Of a DNA stretch of 64,000 nucleotides, positions 24,277 to 34,756 are shown piece by piece (the first letter of the stretch is position 1; each line of letters starts with the position of its first letter). A model generated the notes under the pieces. That model had not been told where the DNA came from and did no database searches. It saw only the letters and a program-made list of their open reading frames with translations. The DNA comes from Clostridia bacterium. GTDB taxonomy: Bacteria > Bacillota > Clostridia > Oscillospirales > Acutalibacteraceae. Made by a program: the position numbers and the translations under genes. Location of the stretch: the NCBI GenBank assembly GCA_017439585.1, contig JAFSIV010000008.1:1-64000 (forward strand), read 5' to 3'.

Positions 24277-25011
24277 TTATAGGTACGCCTCCTTATATTT
24301 CCCGTAAATTTCTATCATTTCCTTTGAAAATTCGCCGTTTTCCTCAACATAAAGGGTAGGCTCAATTCTAAGACCTTTATTTCCGCACCTTCTGCCCTCA
24401 ACGAGAACTAACCAAGGCTCCTCGCCTTTTCTTTGGCAAACAAGTCTAAGCCTCTTAGCCTCAACCTTGTATTTTGAAAAAAGACAAAATATTTCAGATA
24501 ACCTTTCAGGTCTGTGGCAAATGCAAAATCTGCCCGAGGTTTGCAAGAGCTTAGAAGCCACGCTTACAATATCCTCTAAATTGCAGGCGGTTTCGTGGCG
24601 CGCTATCATATCAACCTTATCGGGATTTTTAATTCCCGCATTTTCTGCCTTATAAGGTGGATTGCAGGTAACAAGATTATGGCGCCCAAACTCTATTTTT
24701 CCCTTTAAATCCTTTAAATCACTATGAATTATTTTGAAATTTTTAATTTCAAGCTCTTTCACGGTTTTATTTGCAAGAAGCACCGCTTCCTCGCTTATTT
24801 CAACCCCGAAAGCCTCTTTTAAAAGCCCGTCTCGCAAGCATAAAAGCGGAATTATACCGCAACCTGTCCCTAAATCAACAAGGCTATCATTTTTCCTTGC
24901 ATTTGAGAAGGCTTTTAAAAGCACCGCGTCGGTCCCAAAGGTGTGATGACGCGATACATTCACGAAAAAGCCGTTACCCAAGGGCTCGCGTTTAATTAAA
25001 TTCTCGTCCAT
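24277..25011 (-). CDS. tRNA1(Val) (adenine(37)-N6)-methyltransferase-like protein
   Basis: Class I SAM methyltransferase of the TrmN6/YfiC type, 244 aa. The SAM-binding motif is LVDLGTGCGIIPLL and the amino-methylation motif is LVTCNPPY. In Bacillus and relatives this family gene commonly precedes rsmI, as here. Its first 16 bases overlap the end of cysS. The exact RNA target is assigned by family only. Confidence 0.88.
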   Translation of the reverse strand: MDENLIKREPLGNGFFVNVSRHHTFGTDAVLLKAFSNARKNDSLVDLGTGCGIIPLLCLRDGLLKEAFGVEISEEAVLLANKTVKELEIKNFKIIHSDLKDLKGKIEFGRHNLVTCNPPYKAENAGIKNPDKVDMIARHETACNLEDIVSVASKLLQTSGRFCICHRPERLSEIFCLFSKYKVEAKRLRLVCQRKGEEPWLVLVEGRRCGNKGLRIEPTLYVEENGEFSKEMIEIYGKYKEAYL

Positions 25012-26381
25012 TTCACGCCTTGCGGGGTATCTTCAAGAATAATACCCATATCTTTTAGTTTGTCTCTGATTTCGTCGGCAGTTTTAAAGTCCTTATTCTT
25101 GCGAGCATTAGTTCTCTGCTCAATTAAGGCTTCGATTTCACTGTCCAAATCGTCAGTTTTTCTGTTATATACTAAACCTAAAACACCAGTTAACTGGTCG
25201 AAAATATCAGCAAAAGCCTCAATTTCCTTTTTCTTAGCACCCGAGGCTATTGCAGAGTTTATATCTCTAACAAGCATAAATATCGCAGCCAATGCGTCCG
25301 CAGTATTTAGGTCGTCCTCCATAGCTAGGATAAACTCATTCTTTCTTTCCTCGATAAAGCTTGGAATTTCGCCGCCATCCTCAGCATTTTTAAGGGCAAA
25401 ATCAATGTTATCGCGGCAGTTATAAAGTCTTTCGAGAGAATTTTTAGCCTGCTCGATAATATCAACCGAATAGTTAATAGGGCTTCTATATTGAGAAGAA
25501 ATGAGGAAATATCTAATCGGCTCATAACCGAATTTATCCGCAACATCTCTAACAGTAAAGAAATTGTTTAAGGATTTAGACATTTTATGATTATCAACAT
25601 TGATAAAGCCGTTATGCATCCAATAATGAGCAAAATCGCAGCCGTTTGCCGCCTCGCTCTGGGCAATTTCGTTTTCATGGTGAGGGAAGATTAAATCAAG
25701 ACCGCCACAATGAATATCAATAGTTTTACCTAAATATCTTCCTGCCATAGCAGAGCACTCAATATGCCAACCCGGTCTGCCATTACCCCAAGGAGATTCC
25801 CAAAACGGCTCACCCGGTTTAGCACCTTTCCAAAGACAGAAATCCATCGGGTCTTCCTTGATATCACCCGAATCAACCCTCTCGGAAGCACCTGCCGCTA
25901 AATCTTCAAGAGGCTGGTGAGATAGCTTACCGTAGGTTTCGAACTTCTTAGCTCTGTAATAAACGTCGCCACCGGCAGTATAGGCATATCCGTTATCAAT
26001 AAGAGAAGAAATGATACCCTGAATCTGCTCGATATTCTCGGTTGCTCTCGGGTGAACGGTAGCTTCTCTGACATTTAATCCCTTAGCATCGGTCCAGAAT
26101 TCTTCTATATATCTTTCGGCAACCTCAGGAACGGTTATTCCCTCTGCATTTGCCTTGTTTATAAGTTTATCATCAATATCAGTAAAGTTCTGAACGAAAT
26201 TAACCTTATATCCGCGCCACTCAAAATAACGGCGAAGCACATCAAATACGCAAAGCGGGCGCGCATTACCTATATGGATATAGTTATAAACGGTTGGACC
26301 GCAGGCGTAAATTTTAACCTCGCCCTCATTAATCGGCACAAACTCGTCTTTATTTCTGGTTAAAGTATTAAAAATTTTCAT
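24996..26381 (-). CDS. cysS: cysteinyl-tRNA synthetase
   Basis: Class I synthetase, 461 aa, charging tRNA-Cys. HIGH-type motif HIGNAR, zinc ligands including the Cys in YACGPTVYN, the His pair in FPHHENE, and the KMSKS loop (HKMSKSLNNF). It overlaps cysE by one base and the next methyltransferase by 16, indicating a single mRNA. Pairing of cysE with cysS joins cysteine synthesis and its use, as in Bacillus. Confidence 0.98.
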   Translation of the reverse strand: MKIFNTLTRNKDEFVPINEGEVKIYACGPTVYNYIHIGNARPLCVFDVLRRYFEWRGYKVNFVQNFTDIDDKLINKANAEGITVPEVAERYIEEFWTDAKGLNVREATVHPRATENIEQIQGIISSLIDNGYAYTAGGDVYYRAKKFETYGKLSHQPLEDLAAGASERVDSGDIKEDPMDFCLWKGAKPGEPFWESPWGNGRPGWHIECSAMAGRYLGKTIDIHCGGLDLIFPHHENEIAQSEAANGCDFAHYWMHNGFINVDNHKMSKSLNNFFTVRDVADKFGYEPIRYFLISSQYRSPINYSVDIIEQAKNSLERLYNCRDNIDFALKNAEDGGEIPSFIEERKNEFILAMEDDLNTADALAAIFMLVRDINSAIASGAKKKEIEAFADIFDQLTGVLGLVYNRKTDDLDSEIEALIEQRTNARKNKDFKTADEIRDKLKDMGIILEDTPQGVKWTRI

Positions 26382-27007
26382 TATTTAGTCTCTCCTAACT
26401 TAGCCTCTAACTCTGCAATTCTGCTTTCAAGAGCATCCATTTTAATTTTAACAGGGTCAGGAATATGAATTTGGTCTAATGCCACTCGTTTTCCGTCCTG
26501 TCTCACAACCCTCGCCGGAACACCAACAACGGTTGAATTCGGCGGCACCTCTTCAAGCACAACCGCACCTGCGGCAACGCGGGAATTATCCCCGATTTTA
26601 AAAGGTCCTAAAACCTTAGCGCCGGCAGAAATCATAACATTGTTTCCGATAGTAGGATGTCTTTTCCCTGTATCTTTACCCGTACCGCCCAAGGTCACGC
26701 CCTGATATATAAGCACATCATCGCCAATCTCAGTAGTTTCACCGATAACGATACCTGTTCCGTGGTCGATAACCAAGCGTCTGCCAATGGTAGCGCCGGG
26801 GTGGATTTCAATACCTGTTTTTCTCGCCGCCTTCTGCGAAACATAACGCGCTAAAAAATGCAAATTATGTTTATAATAAAAATGCGCTCTGCGGTGCATT
26901 CTTATCGCCTTAACACCGGGATAAAGAAACAACACCTCAAAAAAGTTTCTGGCAGCAGGGTCGCGGTCGCGCACCGCATTTACATCCTCAATAAGCCTCT
27001 TAAACAT
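26381..27007 (-). CDS. cysE: serine O-acetyltransferase
   Basis: Catalyses the first step of cysteine synthesis from serine and acetyl-CoA. 208 aa, the short EpsC/CysE form without the long N-terminal extension. A helical N-terminal region is followed by left-handed beta-helix hexapeptide repeats (GIEIHPGATIGRRLVIDHG in part, VLIYQGVTLGGTG, NVMISAGAKVLG). The active-site H in DHGTG is present. Its stop overlaps the start of cysS by one base. Confidence 0.96.
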   Translation of the reverse strand: MFKRLIEDVNAVRDRDPAARNFFEVLFLYPGVKAIRMHRRAHFYYKHNLHFLARYVSQKAARKTGIEIHPGATIGRRLVIDHGTGIVIGETTEIGDDVLIYQGVTLGGTGKDTGKRHPTIGNNVMISAGAKVLGPFKIGDNSRVAAGAVVLEEVPPNSTVVGVPARVVRQDGKRVALDQIHIPDPVKIKMDALESRIAELEAKLGETK

Positions 27008-27022
27008 ATTTACACCACCGAA

Positions 27023-27613
27023 TTATTTTGTAGGGTCAATATATTCCTTTGAGCCCATAAGATAGATAAATCCTGAAATAACGCAAAGTAAAGCTGAAAT
27101 CCAGAATAATGCAATAATAACGATATTAGAAATATCCGCAATAGCGGTAACACCAAAATCACCTATAACTGTATATGCCACTAATGCTACAACAATACCA
27201 ACCATCTGACTTACAGTCTTTAACTTGCCCCAGATATTAGCGGCAACAACCTTAGAGCTTGCCGAAACGGTTACAAGTCTTAATGAAGATACCATAAATT
27301 CGCGGAACAACAAGATAAATAAAATAGCAATCATATGCCAGCAATAAGCAGTATCTTTGAAAACAAAAACAAAGCCTAAATAAGCAGAGGTTGTTAGCAT
27401 TTTATCGGCAAGCGGGTCTAAGAATTTGCCGAAATCGGTAACAAGATTATATTTTCTTGCCATTTTACCGTCTATCATATCGGTAAGCGAAGCCGCAGCA
27501 AAAATCACCGCAGAAATTAAAAATCTATACGGCAAAGCTTCAATCAGCATAATTGCCATAAAAATCGGGGTTACTATCATTCTGGCTAATGTTAATTTGT
27601 TCGGTGTGTTCAT
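27023..27613 (-). CDS. pgsA: CDP-diacylglycerol--glycerol-3-phosphate 3-phosphatidyltransferase
   Basis: Membrane enzyme making phosphatidylglycerophosphate. 196 aa with four or five hydrophobic segments. The CDP-alcohol phosphotransferase motif is complete: D-x2-DGK-xAR in DMIDGKMARKY, then GKFLDPLADK. Start overlaps the rimO stop by four bases (ATGA). The neighbourhood rimO-pgsA-recA is common in Firmicutes. Confidence 0.96.
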   Translation of the reverse strand: MNTPNKLTLARMIVTPIFMAIMLIEALPYRFLISAVIFAAASLTDMIDGKMARKYNLVTDFGKFLDPLADKMLTTSAYLGFVFVFKDTAYCWHMIAILFILLFREFMVSSLRLVTVSASSKVVAANIWGKLKTVSQMVGIVVALVAYTVIGDFGVTAIADISNIVIIALFWISALLCVISGFIYLMGSKEYIDPTK

Positions 27614-28935
27614 TCTTCTAACTCTCCTAATAAATCATAATCTATTGAGTCGTTAACTCTAACCTTTACAAACTCGCCTATTTTAAGCGGTTTTGTTGAC
27701 ATAAAGAAAATTTTTCCGTCTATTTCAGGTGCATCTGCACTTGTTCTTCCGAAATAGCATTTTATATAATCTTCCCAACCCTCAATCAAAACCTCAACAA
27801 CTTGACCTATCTTTTCCTCATTTTTCTCGGCGGCAATGGTCATTTGAGCTTCCATTATGTTTTCCATACGGGATTGCTTGGTTTGCTCGTCTATTTGCTC
27901 TGGCAGGGTTGCCGCAATAGTATCCTCCTCAGCAGAATAAGTAAAGCAACCGAGCCTGTCAAAGCGAACTTTTTTAACAAATTCAGCAAGAGAGCAAAAC
28001 TGCTCGTCGGTCTCACCTGGGAAACCTGTTATAAAGGTTGTTCTTAAAGTTATATCAGGAATTTTATTTCTGATTTTTTCAATTAACTCGGTAATGCTTT
28101 GCTCATTACCCTTGCGGTTCATTTTCTTTAAAATTTCACCGTCTATATGCTGCAAGGGAATATCTAAATATTTAACAAGCTTTTCGTTTTTACTTATAGT
28201 ATCTAAAAGCTTGTCGGTTATTCTTTCAGGATAGGTGTAAAGTGTTCTTATCCAATGGATACCATCTATTTCACATAATTTTTCAAGAAGCTCGGGAAGT
28301 TTACTTTCACCGTAAATATCCTCACCGTAAGCCGTTGTATCCTGAGCCACAACTATAAGCTCTTTAACACCGCCCTCGGCTAATTTCTTAGCCTCAGCAA
28401 CGCAGTCCTCAATAGTTCTGCTTCTTAAATTTCCTCTGATTTTAGGAATAGCGCAATAAGTGCAACAGTTATTGCAGCCCTCTGCTATTTTAAGATATGC
28501 TGTAAACGGCATACCGCCTAAAATTCTGTCATTCGATAAAGGTAAATCGGTTTTCGCGCCATAAGAGTTTTCGCATTTGCCCTCGATAGCGTTTATAACA
28601 ATCCTTGCAATATCCTTGTTAGAACCAAGCCCTACGCAAGCATCAACCTCAGGGATTTCCTCGGTAACATCATCCTTGTACCGCTCAGCCAAACAGCCTG
28701 TTACGATAAGAGCCTTTAAATTACCCTCTTCCTTATACTTAGAGGCTTCCAAAATATTTTCAATAGCCTCTGCCTTTGCAGATTCGATAAATCCGCAGGT
28801 GTTGATAATTATAGCGTCTGCTTCTGCCTCGGCAGGAGTTATCTCCAAACCACCTTTTTGCAGAAGACTAAGCATTATCTCGGCATCAACCTGATTTTTG
28901 GGACATCCAAGCGACACCATACAAACCTTATACAT
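27610..28935 (-). CDS. rimO: ribosomal protein uS12 methylthiotransferase
   Basis: Radical SAM enzyme that adds a methylthio group to an aspartate of ribosomal protein S12. Domains: N-terminal UPF0004 with three cysteines (SLGCPKNQVD, IINTCGFIE, VTGCLAERY), the radical SAM core with CNNCCTYCAIP, and a C-terminal TRAM domain that ends IDYDLLGEL. 441 aa. SLGCPKNQVD distinguishes RimO from MiaB. Confidence 0.97.
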   Translation of the reverse strand: MYKVCMVSLGCPKNQVDAEIMLSLLQKGGLEITPAEAEADAIIINTCGFIESAKAEAIENILEASKYKEEGNLKALIVTGCLAERYKDDVTEEIPEVDACVGLGSNKDIARIVINAIEGKCENSYGAKTDLPLSNDRILGGMPFTAYLKIAEGCNNCCTYCAIPKIRGNLRSRTIEDCVAEAKKLAEGGVKELIVVAQDTTAYGEDIYGESKLPELLEKLCEIDGIHWIRTLYTYPERITDKLLDTISKNEKLVKYLDIPLQHIDGEILKKMNRKGNEQSITELIEKIRNKIPDITLRTTFITGFPGETDEQFCSLAEFVKKVRFDRLGCFTYSAEEDTIAATLPEQIDEQTKQSRMENIMEAQMTIAAEKNEEKIGQVVEVLIEGWEDYIKCYFGRTSADAPEIDGKIFFMSTKPLKIGEFVKVRVNDSIDYDLLGELEE

Positions 28936-29564
28936 TAATATTCCTCACTAAACTCTATATCTTCGAAATATTTTGCCATAGCCGTTTTAACCTGAGAAAA
29001 GGAAAAACCTTTTCTAATAAGAGCGGCAAAAACCTTCTCTTTTCCGCCTTCAAGGGTTAGCTTATAAGCATATTTTCCCTCTAAAAGCGCGGATATTTTG
29101 CTTTGTTCATTATCTTCTTCATTTTCTGACGCGATTTGCTTTGCGAGATTTAAATCAACACCCTTTAAAAGCATCTTTGAAACAATTTCTCTTTTTGAGA
29201 GATTTTTTTCGGTTAAATGCTCAAAATATCTCTCGGCAAAACGGCGGTCGTCTATCGCGCCTATCTCAATAAGCCTTGCAATAGCTTTTGCCGAAGCCTC
29301 TTTTTGAAACCCTGCTTTTATAAGCTTTTCAAAAAGAGCCTTTTCGGTATAATCCGAACGGTCTAAATACCATAACGCTCTCGACTTCGCTCTTATATAA
29401 TCAGACTCAAATTTAAGCCTTTTAATATCTTCCTCGTCTATTTCCATTTCACTAGCCAAAGAGAAATCCAAACAAACATCTTGGTCTAATAAAATTTCAC
29501 TACCGTCCAGAAAAATAACCTTAACTAAATGGCGTTTATCCTTTTTTAAAGATAAAATTTTCAT
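28935..29564 (-). CDS. recX: regulatory protein RecX
   Basis: Modulator of RecA filaments, 209 aa. Helical repeats with RSDYTEKALFEKL and GAIDDRRFAERYFEHL are typical. It overlaps recA and rimO by one base on each side, the classical recA-recX pair. Confidence 0.93.
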   Translation of the reverse strand: MKILSLKKDKRHLVKVIFLDGSEILLDQDVCLDFSLASEMEIDEEDIKRLKFESDYIRAKSRALWYLDRSDYTEKALFEKLIKAGFQKEASAKAIARLIEIGAIDDRRFAERYFEHLTEKNLSKREIVSKMLLKGVDLNLAKQIASENEEDNEQSKISALLEGKYAYKLTLEGGKEKVFAALIRKGFSFSQVKTAMAKYFEDIEFSEEY

Positions 29565-30706
29565 TATTCGTCAACCGCGATATCAATATCAACGCTTTTA
29601 CGAGGACGGGCAGGTGGGTCTGAGGGCATAATCTCGATTTCATTATCGGTATCTGCCGCCGATAAAACAAGCTTAGAGTCATCAGTTGCAATAGCCATAA
29701 TCTTTTCTTCGATTTCGTTTGCAAGCTCGGCATTTTCCTCAAAGAGCTTTTTAACATTATCTCTGCCCTGACCGAGTCTTGTTTCACCGTAATAGAACCA
29801 AGCGCCCGATTTCTTTAAAACTCCAACATCAACACCAACATCAATAACCTCGCCGATATGGGAAATACCTGTTCCATACATAATATCAAACTCGGCAGTT
29901 TTAAAGGGTGGTGCCACCTTGTTTTTAACAATCTTAGCTCTTGTGTGGTTACCTATTATCTCGTTACCGTCTTTAATCGGTTCGCCCTTTCTAACATCTA
30001 TTCTAACACTCGAATAGAATTTTAGCGCGCGGCCGCCTGTTGTTGTTTCAGGGTTGCCATACATAACACCGATTTTTTCGCGCAACTGGTTTATAAATAT
30101 AGCGGCGCAGTTAGATTTAGAAAGCGCGCCTGTTAATTTTCTTAAAGCCTGAGACATAAGACGGGCTAGTTGACCGACATGGCTGTCTCCCATATCACCG
30201 TCAATTTCTCCTCTTGTTACCAAAGCGGCAACCGAGTCGATAACAATAATATCGATAGCGCCCGAGCGCACCAAGGCCTCGGCAATTTCCAAAGCCTGCT
30301 CGCCCGAATCAGGCTGAGAAACCAAAAGACTATCAATATCAACACCCAAATTAGCGGCATAAACTGGGTCTAATGCATGCTCAACATCTATAAAAGCCGC
30401 AGTGCCTCCTGCTTTTTGAGCCTCGGCAACGCAATGAAGCGCAACGGTGGTTTTACCTGAGGACTCAGGTCCGTAAATCTCAACAATTCTTCCCTTAGGA
30501 ATACCGCCGATACCAAGAGCAATATCCAAGGTTAAAGAACCTGTTTTAATATGTTCAATATTCATAGAAGCATTTTCGCCCAAGCGCATAACCGCGCCTT
30601 TGCCGAACTTCTTTTCAATTTGCTCCATCGCGGTTAAAATAGCTTTTTCCTTTTCTTCTGCCTCAACCTTTTTTATGGGAGCTTTAACATTTTGAACCTT
30701 AGCCAT
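29564..30706 (-). CDS. recA: recombinase RecA
   Basis: ATP-dependent strand-exchange protein and SOS coprotease, 380 aa. Walker A GPESSGKT (79-86), Walker [11 protein letters not shown], loop L1 [18 protein letters not shown] and loop L2 ending in NPETTTGG. The C-terminal tail is acidic as usual. No LexA/DinR box was noticed, and the gene lies inside a longer transcription unit. Confidence 0.98.
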   Translation of the reverse strand: MAKVQNVKAPIKKVEAEEKEKAILTAMEQIEKKFGKGAVMRLGENASMNIEHIKTGSLTLDIALGIGGIPKGRIVEIYGPESSGKTTVALHCVAEAQKAGGTAAFIDVEHALDPVYAANLGVDIDSLLVSQPDSGEQALEIAEALVRSGAIDIIVIDSVAALVTRGEIDGDMGDSHVGQLARLMSQALRKLTGALSKSNCAAIFINQLREKIGVMYGNPETTTGGRALKFYSSVRIDVRKGEPIKDGNEIIGNHTRAKIVKNKVAPPFKTAEFDIMYGTGISHIGEVIDVGVDVGVLKKSGAWFYYGETRLGQGRDNVKKLFEENAELANEIEEKIMAIATDDSKLVLSAADTDNEIEIMPSDPPARPRKSVDIDIAVDE

Positions 30707-30708
30707 TT

Positions 30709-31557
30709 TTAAATTACCTCCGTATTTTTAACTGCCGAAACAACTCGGTCTATACCGTTTAAATCCTTTGTTACGGTTATATCCTCAAAGCCCTCTGATT
30801 TCATTATCTCGGCTACCTTATTCGCTTGATTTATTCCAACCTCAAAGCAAAGCATTCCGTTTGGCTTTAAGGAATTTTTATATATTTTAGTTATAGCCTT
30901 ATAAAATTCTAATCCCTCGTCCTTAGCCTTTAAAGCGGTTTCAGGCTCGAAAGTGGTTTCGGGCGATATTTCACTCATATCCGAAACATAAGGGGGATTG
31001 CTGACAATTAAATCGTATTTTTTATCGCTAGCCGCACCTTCGAAAATATCACCTTTTATGAATTTCGCATTTTCTGCATTATGTCTTTTAATATTTTTTT
31101 CTAAATATCTTGAAGCTTCCGTATACTTTTCAACTAATGAAACATTACTGTTTTTGCATTCGAGCGCCAAGGTGATACCGATACAACCGCTCCCCGAACA
31201 CAAATCAAGTATTTCGGCATTTTCTCGCTCTTTAAGATATTTAGTGCATTGTTCTGCAAGTATTTCGGTGTCCGCCCTTGGAACTAAAACACCGGGGCCC
31301 ACATAATAAGGTCTTCCGTAAAAATCCCATTCGCCGAATATATATTGAAGCGGATATCTAACCTCGCGCTGATGAACAAGCGCTATTAAATTATTTTCCT
31401 GAAACTCGGTTAAATCTCGGTTATAATGGGTTAAAATTTCGGTAGCAGAAAGACCTGTTATATGTTTAATAATCTGCTTGGATTCGAAAACATAATCCTC
31501 AATACCGCATTCTTCGAGTTTTTTCTTTGTGCTGTTATATGCCTCAAATATCGTCAT
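30709..31557 (-). CDS. prmC: peptide chain release factor N5-glutamine methyltransferase
   Basis: Methylates the GGQ glutamine of release factors. 282 aa: N-terminal helical substrate-binding domain, then a SAM-binding Rossmann fold with [16 protein letters not shown] and the NPPY motif in IVSNPPYVS. The start overlaps the DUF1385 gene by 14 bases. Release factor gene prfA, often next to it, is not here. Confidence 0.95.
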   Translation of the reverse strand: MTIFEAYNSTKKKLEECGIEDYVFESKQIIKHITGLSATEILTHYNRDLTEFQENNLIALVHQREVRYPLQYIFGEWDFYGRPYYVGPGVLVPRADTEILAEQCTKYLKERENAEILDLCSGSGCIGITLALECKNSNVSLVEKYTEASRYLEKNIKRHNAENAKFIKGDIFEGAASDKKYDLIVSNPPYVSDMSEISPETTFEPETALKAKDEGLEFYKAITKIYKNSLKPNGMLCFEVGINQANKVAEIMKSEGFEDITVTKDLNGIDRVVSAVKNTEVI

Positions 31558-32551
31558 TCTCTGTTCCTTTTTCGGTATCTTCTATTTCTTTTTTATCTAT
31601 ATCGCGGTTAACATCAGGAGTCTCAGGCTCGCAAGCTCTGAGCGCCGCGATTGCGATTTCAATCATATCATCGTCAGGCTCTTTGGTGCTTATTCTTTGC
31701 ATCCATAGTCCCGGAGCGGAAATTATTTTGGTTAAGAAGTTATCATATCTTCCGCAGAATTTCAAAACCTCATATCCAACACCGCAAATAACAGGTATTA
31801 AAGCGATTTTAATAAGTATCCAAAAAAGTGCATTATCATAAACACCGTCTAAAAGTATTTGAGCCACGGTTGAAAAAACAATGCTTATAAGTATCATCAA
31901 AATCATAAAGGAGGTTCCGCATCTTGGGTGGAAACGACTTTGAAGTCTAACATTCTCGACCGTTAGCTCTAATCCCTTTTCATAGCAGAAAATGGTTTTA
32001 TGCTCTGCCCCGTGATACATAAAGACTCTCTTTATATCCTTCATAAATGAAATTGCAAACATATAAAGAACAAAAACCGAGAGCTTTATAAATTGCTCAA
32101 TAGCAGATTTAGCAATATTAGAAAGGGTGATTTCGAAAAGCTTTTCAATACCTTTAACACAAACCCAAGGCAAAAACATAAAAAGCGCCACCGCCAAAGC
32201 AACACCCAAAACCGAGCCTACCACCATAGCAACAGTAACAAATATGTTAGTCTTCTTTTTATCCTTTTCGGTCTGCTCCTTACCGTCCTCCTCTAAATCG
32301 GTAAAGCCCGATTTTTCAGCAGAGGTCATCATAGCCTTGTATCCCTCGGTCATAGACTCAATAAAGCCCACAACACCTCTTACAATAGGAATACCCAGTA
32401 TCTTATATTTTTGTTTAATGCTCTTAGTCTTAGACTTTGTAACATCTATTTCGCCGTTTGGCATTCTGACTGCCATAGCGGTCTTTTCGGGGCTTTTCAT
32501 CATAATGCCCTCTATCAAAGCCTGACCGCCTATTGAAGTATATTTTGCCAT
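31544..32551 (-). CDS. DUF1385 membrane protein
   Basis: Conserved Firmicutes membrane protein of unknown function, 335 aa from the chosen start. Family start YTSIGGQALIEGIMMKSP and the central YHGAEHKTIFCYE segment with LQSRFHPRCGTSF are both present, with three or four membrane helices between about residues 90 and 250. The ATG at 32551 is preferred over upstream options because AAGGAG lies 8 bases before it and the family begins there. A DUF1385-prmC pair is conserved in Clostridia. Confidence 0.9.
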   Translation of the reverse strand: MAKYTSIGGQALIEGIMMKSPEKTAMAVRMPNGEIDVTKSKTKSIKQKYKILGIPIVRGVVGFIESMTEGYKAMMTSAEKSGFTDLEEDGKEQTEKDKKKTNIFVTVAMVVGSVLGVALAVALFMFLPWVCVKGIEKLFEITLSNIAKSAIEQFIKLSVFVLYMFAISFMKDIKRVFMYHGAEHKTIFCYEKGLELTVENVRLQSRFHPRCGTSFMILMILISIVFSTVAQILLDGVYDNALFWILIKIALIPVICGVGYEVLKFCGRYDNFLTKIISAPGLWMQRISTKEPDDDMIEIAIAALRACEPETPDVNRDIDKKEIEDTEKGTENDDI

Positions 32552-32552
32552 T

Positions 32553-34007
32553 TTATAACTCCTTGTTTTCCTCTTTTTCTTCCTCTTCCGGCTGAGCCTC
32601 CTCAATCGGCTCGTAAAGGGGTAATACTATCGTAACCGTAGTTCCAACACCCTCGGTGCTTTCAACGAATAAAAGACCATCATGCTGTCTTATAATCTCG
32701 TCCGCAACCGCAAGACCTATACCAGAGCCTCTGACCGAGTTGCTTGCCTTATAAAATTTTTCCTTAATTCTTTCAAGGTCTTGGCTGGGAATACCAAGTC
32801 CCGTATCGGTAACCGAAATTCTAACACAGGCCTCTTCTTTTAATTGACTTATAAGCACCTGACCGCCGTTTTCGGTATATTTAACCGCATTATCTATAAT
32901 ATTTATAAATACCTGCTTTAAGCGGTTGGTATCACCCATAATAACAAGTGCTTCCTTAGGCTCGGTGAACGCCAAATCTATTCCGTTGTTTTTAGCAAGC
33001 TCAACATACATATCCGCCGACTCTCGAAGAAGCATAGTAACATCCAAGGGTTTAACCACCATAGTCATCTTACCGTTTTCCATACGCGAGAAATCAAGAA
33101 GCTCCTCAACAAGCCCTGATAATCTGTCCGCCTCGGAAAGCACAACATCAAGTCCCCTACTTACAAGCTCAGGGTCGGTATCTAAGGACATTTTTGCAGT
33201 CTCACCCCAACCTCTTATAGCGGTAAGCGGTGTTCTAAGCTCGTGCGATACCGAGGATATAAAATCGTTTTTAAGATTTTCAGCAAGACTAAGCTCCGAT
33301 GCCATATAGTTAATGGTATCGCAAAGCTCACCAATTTCGTCATTTTTCTTGATATCAATTCTAGACTCGAAATCACCCATCGCGATTTTTCGCGCCATAT
33401 TACTAACATCTCTTATCGGCTGAACAATGGATTTTATAAAGAAAATACCCGAAAATCCAAAGAAAGCCATAATACCAAGCGCCACAACCACCATACCTGT
33501 TGTAAATGCGAAAATCATTTTATTAGAAGAACGCATTGAGGTTATCCAACGGTAAGCCCCTAATTCCTTGCCCTTGGAATCGTATATGAGGGTTGTTCCC
33601 GCCATAATCTTTTCGCCGTCTTGCGTTTCGCTTTTTCTAACAATATCCTTTTTGGATTTTACCGCCTCGTAATAATCAGGCATTTTATCAGTAAAGGTCT
33701 GGAAACCGGTTGTTGAAACAACCAAATTCCCCTCATTATCTAGCACCTGAACCTCAATTTTGTTTTTATATTCAAATTCGCCTGCAATATTTATTGCGGT
33801 ATCATAAAATGAGATTTTATCGGTTCCGTTTAATGCCGAAAATTCATAAGCATAATCGCCTGCCAAAACCTCAATCCGCTCGGTATAAATAGAAGCAAAC
33901 AAAACGGAAAGCGCAACCGCCGCAGCCGTTACAACCGCCGCAACAATAATAAATATATTAATAAACCATCTTGCCGCTATACTTTTGAATTTTATTTCAA
34001 GCTGCAT
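32553..34007 (-). CDS. sensor histidine kinase (HAMP, HisKA, HATPase_c)
   Basis: Membrane sensor kinase, 484 aa. First helix about 14-40, extracellular sensor domain about 45-160, second helix about 164-191, HAMP linker about 192-244, phospho-acceptor H255 in SSVSHELRTPL, and the ATP lid boxes (NIIDNAVKYTENGG, VTDTGLGIP, GSGIGLAVADEI). The C-terminus is an acidic EEE/KEENKE tail. The cognate response regulator lies directly upstream. Signal unknown. The sensor domain has no PAS fold I can recognise. Confidence 0.94.
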   Translation of the reverse strand: MQLEIKFKSIAARWFINIFIIVAAVVTAAAVALSVLFASIYTERIEVLAGDYAYEFSALNGTDKISFYDTAINIAGEFEYKNKIEVQVLDNEGNLVVSTTGFQTFTDKMPDYYEAVKSKKDIVRKSETQDGEKIMAGTTLIYDSKGKELGAYRWITSMRSSNKMIFAFTTGMVVVALGIMAFFGFSGIFFIKSIVQPIRDVSNMARKIAMGDFESRIDIKKNDEIGELCDTINYMASELSLAENLKNDFISSVSHELRTPLTAIRGWGETAKMSLDTDPELVSRGLDVVLSEADRLSGLVEELLDFSRMENGKMTMVVKPLDVTMLLRESADMYVELAKNNGIDLAFTEPKEALVIMGDTNRLKQVFINIIDNAVKYTENGGQVLISQLKEEACVRISVTDTGLGIPSQDLERIKEKFYKASNSVRGSGIGLAVADEIIRQHDGLLFVESTEGVGTTVTIVLPLYEPIEEAQPEEEEKEENKEL

Positions 34008-34040
34008 ATTGCACTCTCCTTTCCAAAATTTTAAATTTGA

Positions 34041-34751
34041 TTATCTGGTGTTCCACTTATAACCCATACCCCAAACAGTAACCAAATGCTTCGGGTTTGA
34101 CGGGTCATCCTCAATTTTTTTGCGAAGTCTTCTCATATTAACATCAACAATTTTTTCTTCGCCGTAATAATTGCTGCCCCAAACCTTATTTAAAATATCG
34201 GTTCTATCAAGCGCAACATCAGGATTATTAAAGAAATACTCTATCATCTGGAATTCAACCTGAGTAAGCTCTATGTTAACCGAATTCTTTTGCAAGGTTC
34301 TCTTTCTGAGATTTAAGGTAAACTCACCTAATGTTATATCGTCGCTCGGGGAAACTACAACCCTCTGATTTTGCATTTCAACTCTTCGGTATAAAGAATC
34401 AACCCTCGCCAAAAGCTCGGTTGGGCTAAATGGCTTTGTTATATAATCATCTGCACCGAGCATAAGGCCGCTTATTTTGTCCATCTCCTGAGTTCTGGCA
34501 GTTAACATTATAATACCTAGGTTTTCGCTTCTCTTTCTTAGCTCCTTGCAAAGAGTAAACCCGTCCATACCCGGCATTGAAATATCAAGCAAGGCTATAT
34601 CAAAGCTTTCGCCTAAATTATCGTAAATATCAAGAGCCTCCTCGCCCGAGCCGGCTTCGGTAACATTATAGCCAACACGTTTAAGGTTTATTGCTTCAAA
34701 CTCTCTAATTGCAACCTCATCTTCAACTATCAGAATATTTTTCAAAACCAT
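34041..34751 (-). CDS. OmpR/PhoB-family response regulator
   Basis: Transcription factor of 236 aa. Receiver domain: acidic pocket E10-D11-E12, phospho-acceptor D56, and the conserved T and K in IMLTAR and YITKPFSP. A winged-helix trans_reg_C domain fills the C-terminal part, ending GYKWNTR. It forms a pair with the kinase that follows 33 bases downstream. The start codon is close to its ribosome site and a TTG six bases later is possible. Confidence 0.94.
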   Translation of the reverse strand: MVLKNILIVEDEVAIREFEAINLKRVGYNVTEAGSGEEALDIYDNLGESFDIALLDISMPGMDGFTLCKELRKRSENLGIIMLTARTQEMDKISGLMLGADDYITKPFSPTELLARVDSLYRRVEMQNQRVVVSPSDDITLGEFTLNLRKRTLQKNSVNIELTQVEFQMIEYFFNNPDVALDRTDILNKVWGSNYYGEEKIVDVNMRRLRKKIEDDPSNPKHLVTVWGMGYKWNTR

Positions 34752-34756
34752 TTCTC